Source of the DNA: Actinomycetota bacterium
GTDB taxonomy: Bacteria; Actinomycetota; Actinomycetes; Nanopelagicales; Nanopelagicaceae
Direction: 5' to 3'
Assembly: GCA_009700365.1 (NCBI GenBank)
Contig: WLME01000015.1
Coordinates: forward strand, 1 to 14,385
DNA length: 14,385 bases
In this document: positions 13,891 to 14,385 of the stretch, piece by piece
Layout: each line of letters begins with the position of its first letter
How positions within the stretch are numbered: position 1 is the first letter of the stretch
Notes under the pieces: generated by a model
Databases searched by the model: none
What the model was told of the DNA's origin: nothing
Seen by the model: the letters and a program-made list of their open reading frames with translations, nothing else
Position numbers and translations under genes: made by a program

Positions 13891-14325
13891 ATGTCAGATA
13901 AAAGCGTTTCGACCGTAATCATCGATGCACCACTGGCCGACGTCGAGTCTGCCCTCTTTGCTATCGATGCCTATCCAGAGTGGCTGAGCTCCATCAAGAA
14001 GGTGGAAGTCCTCGAGCGGGATTCTGAGAATCGAATCACCAAGGCGAAATTAGCTATCGATGCCGGAATGATGAAGGATCGAGTCACCCTCGATTACGAC
14101 TGGTCCTCAGCGCCAGGAACCCTTACCTTCTCGATGGATGAAGCAGATCTTTTGACTCAGATGGATGGCACGTATCTGCTCAAATCAATCGATGCAGATT
14201 CAACGCAAGTTACCTATGAATTAACGGTGTCGGTCTCTCTTCCCGTACCGTCGATGATGATCACCAAGGCTCAACAGCAAACAATTGATGCTGCCCTAAA
14301 AGAACTGGCCGAACGAGTTTCTTAA
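13891..14325 (+). CDS. SRPBCC (START-like, polyketide cyclase/dehydrase) family protein
   Basis: This 144-aa single-domain protein has the START/Bet v1-type pattern: an N-terminal strand (STVIIDAPLADVESALFAID), a helix-turn with YPEWLSSIKKVEVLE, a long beta-rich middle, and a C-terminal helix (residues ~121-144, ending LKELAERVS) that covers the hydrophobic pocket. Such proteins bind lipids or other hydrophobic ligands; a catalytic role cannot be deduced. It lies divergent from fadD15 and directly before a glucokinase gene. In M. tuberculosis the related TB16.3 (Rv2185c) is likewise near fadD15 and pimB', which suggests a conserved envelope-lipid neighbourhood, but no function is established from this sequence. 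The ATG is supported by TAGCCT seven bases upstream. Its TAA stop is immediately followed by the next ATG. Confidence 0.88.
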   Translation: MSDKSVSTVIIDAPLADVESALFAIDAYPEWLSSIKKVEVLERDSENRITKAKLAIDAGMMKDRVTLDYDWSSAPGTLTFSMDEADLLTQMDGTYLLKSIDADSTQVTYELTVSVSLPVPSMMITKAQQQTIDAALKELAERVS

Positions 14326-14385
14326 ATGGGTTACTCAATAGGCGTCGATGTTGGCGGTACCAAGGTACTTGGCGGTGTGGTCGAA
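14326..14385 (+). CDS. ROK-family glucokinase, first 20 codons only
   Basis: Only the N-terminus lies in the window. It reads MGYSIGVDVGGTKVLGGVV, the phosphate-binding loop (DxGGTK) and first strands of the ROK (repressor, ORF, kinase) family, and in actinobacteria this form is usually an ATP- or polyphosphate-dependent glucokinase that makes glucose-6-phosphate. The start sits directly before the DNA-binding region expected in ROK repressors, so a kinase is more likely than a regulator. The ATG follows the SRPBCC stop with no gap (TAA-ATG), implying translational coupling. The frame is open to the window's last base. Substrate cannot be confirmed from 20 residues. Confidence 0.8.
   Translation, partial: MGYSIGVDVGGTKVLGGVVE

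Noticed and set aside
1..14385. CRISPR array, insertion sequence, prophage, tRNA or riboswitch
   Set aside because: I saw no regularly spaced repeats, transposase or integrase motifs, cloverleaf sequences, or leader long enough for a riboswitch; the longest intergenic gap is 85 bp.

Overview
The window looks like chromosomal DNA of a streamlined, moderate-GC actinobacterium. The signs are a DUF3000 gene next to ribonuclease D, a PimB'-type phosphatidylinositol-mannoside mannosyltransferase, a FadD15-type acyl-CoA ligase beside a TB16.3-like SRPBCC gene, and a ROK glucokinase start. Overlapping genes, intergenic gaps of at most 85 bp and GC near 50% suggest the freshwater acI lineage (Nanopelagicales), but that placement is inference. 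I see no mobile element, tRNA, rRNA, CRISPR array or phage gene, and no gene-free stretch over 300 bases.

Left half (1-7238): the 3' end of dxs (isoprenoid precursor synthesis) runs rightward and overlaps, tail to tail, a leftward series. Read in transcription order, that series is DUF3000, rnd (RNase D), an FTR1/EfeU iron permease, fadA (thiolase) and fadB (hydratase/3-hydroxyacyl-CoA dehydrogenase). DUF3000-rnd and fadA-fadB are translationally coupled pairs. The iron permease sits between them with its own probable promoter, whose -35 lies in an 11-bp-arm palindrome.

Middle (7239-10833): an EamA-family exporter runs rightward and abuts, stop to stop, a leftward RibD-C/DHFR-like reductase. 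Divergent from the reductase is a rightward pair: a secreted NlpC/P60 peptidoglycan hydrolase coupled to pimB'. Both act in envelope biogenesis.

Right part (10822-14385): a leftward operon of fadD15, a sensor-less histidine kinase and a NarL/LuxR response regulator converges on pimB'. Divergent from it are the SRPBCC gene and the first 20 codons of a ROK glucokinase. The order NlpC/P60, pimB', fadD15, SRPBCC, glucokinase recalls the M. tuberculosis Rv2190c-Rv2185c neighbourhood. The two-component pair appears to be an insertion into it.

The clearest window-wide signal is regulatory. All seven genes at the head of a transcription unit have a TAnnnT hexamer ending exactly 6 or 7 nt before the start codon and no Shine-Dalgarno sequence, the geometry of leaderless mRNAs. 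None of the seven internal genes has it. No wholly new multi-gene system stands out. The best leads are the leaderless architecture, two palindromes at promoters, and the minimal two-component pair in the fadD15 operon.
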